Positions 6,400-6,427 of a stretch of DNA of 6,427 nt are shown one piece after another; the first letter of the stretch is position 1; every line of letters begins with the position of its first letter. This stretch comes from Nitrospirota bacterium. GTDB taxonomy: Bacteria; Nitrospirota; Nitrospiria; Nitrospirales; Nitrospiraceae. The notes beneath the pieces were generated by a model that ran no database searches, had not been told where the DNA came from, and saw only the letters and a program-made list of their open reading frames with translations. The stretch lies in contig JACPZN010000187.1 in NCBI GenBank assembly GCA_016195505.1, forward strand, positions 1 to 6,427, read 5' to 3'. The position numbers and the translations under genes were made by a program.

Positions 6400-6427
6400 G
6401 TCGCAGCAGCATCCGTTGTCGATGAAC

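Noticed and set aside
6400..6427. Possible start of a downstream accessory gene (ATG at 6422)
   Set aside because: Only six bases follow and there is no clear ribosome site before it, so a gene cannot be supported.

Overview
The window is a complete-looking stretch of ordinary urea metabolism, all on the + strand: four genes of the UrtABCDE urea ABC transporter (urtB, urtC, urtD, urtE) followed by the three structural genes of nickel urease (ureA, ureB, ureC). The protein sequences resemble those of Nitrospira-type nitrite oxidisers or comammox bacteria, where urt genes next to ure genes are known. That assignment is made from memory of the families and not by a search, so it is moderate at best; moderately high GC, good Shine-Dalgarno sites and two GTG starts fit a Gram-negative bacterium of this kind.

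Layout. Positions 1-874 hold the 3' part of urtB, whose start lies before the window. urtC (867-1994) overlaps it by 8 bases, urtD (1996-2760, GTG start) follows after one base, and urtE (2814-3524) after 53 bases, so these four look co-transcribed, presumably with the binding-protein gene urtA upstream. A 317-base non-coding gap (3525-3841) separates transport from hydrolysis. It carries a weak possible terminator, a good sigma-70-type promoter (TTGACA, 17 bases, TAACAT at 3694-3722) and a leader of roughly 110 bases with small inverted repeats. Then come ureA (3842-4144), ureB (4196-4678) and ureC (4675-6399, GTG start, 4-base overlap with ureB). The last 28 bases hold nothing recognisable.

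Together: UrtB and UrtC form the membrane channel, UrtD and UrtE power it with ATP, and the imported urea is split in the cytoplasm by UreABC into ammonia and carbamate, giving ammonium and CO2/bicarbonate. In a nitrifier these could serve as nitrogen and carbon sources, and ammonia could also be an energy source if the organism oxidises ammonia. The nickel-loading genes (ureD/H, ureF, ureG, sometimes ureE) are not in the window.

I see no mobile element, CRISPR, RNA gene or unknown multi-gene system. The points worth a second look are small: the separate promoter and structured leader before ureA, a perfect hairpin that covers the ureB ribosome binding site, and an unusual Lys/Ala-rich N-terminal extension on UreB.
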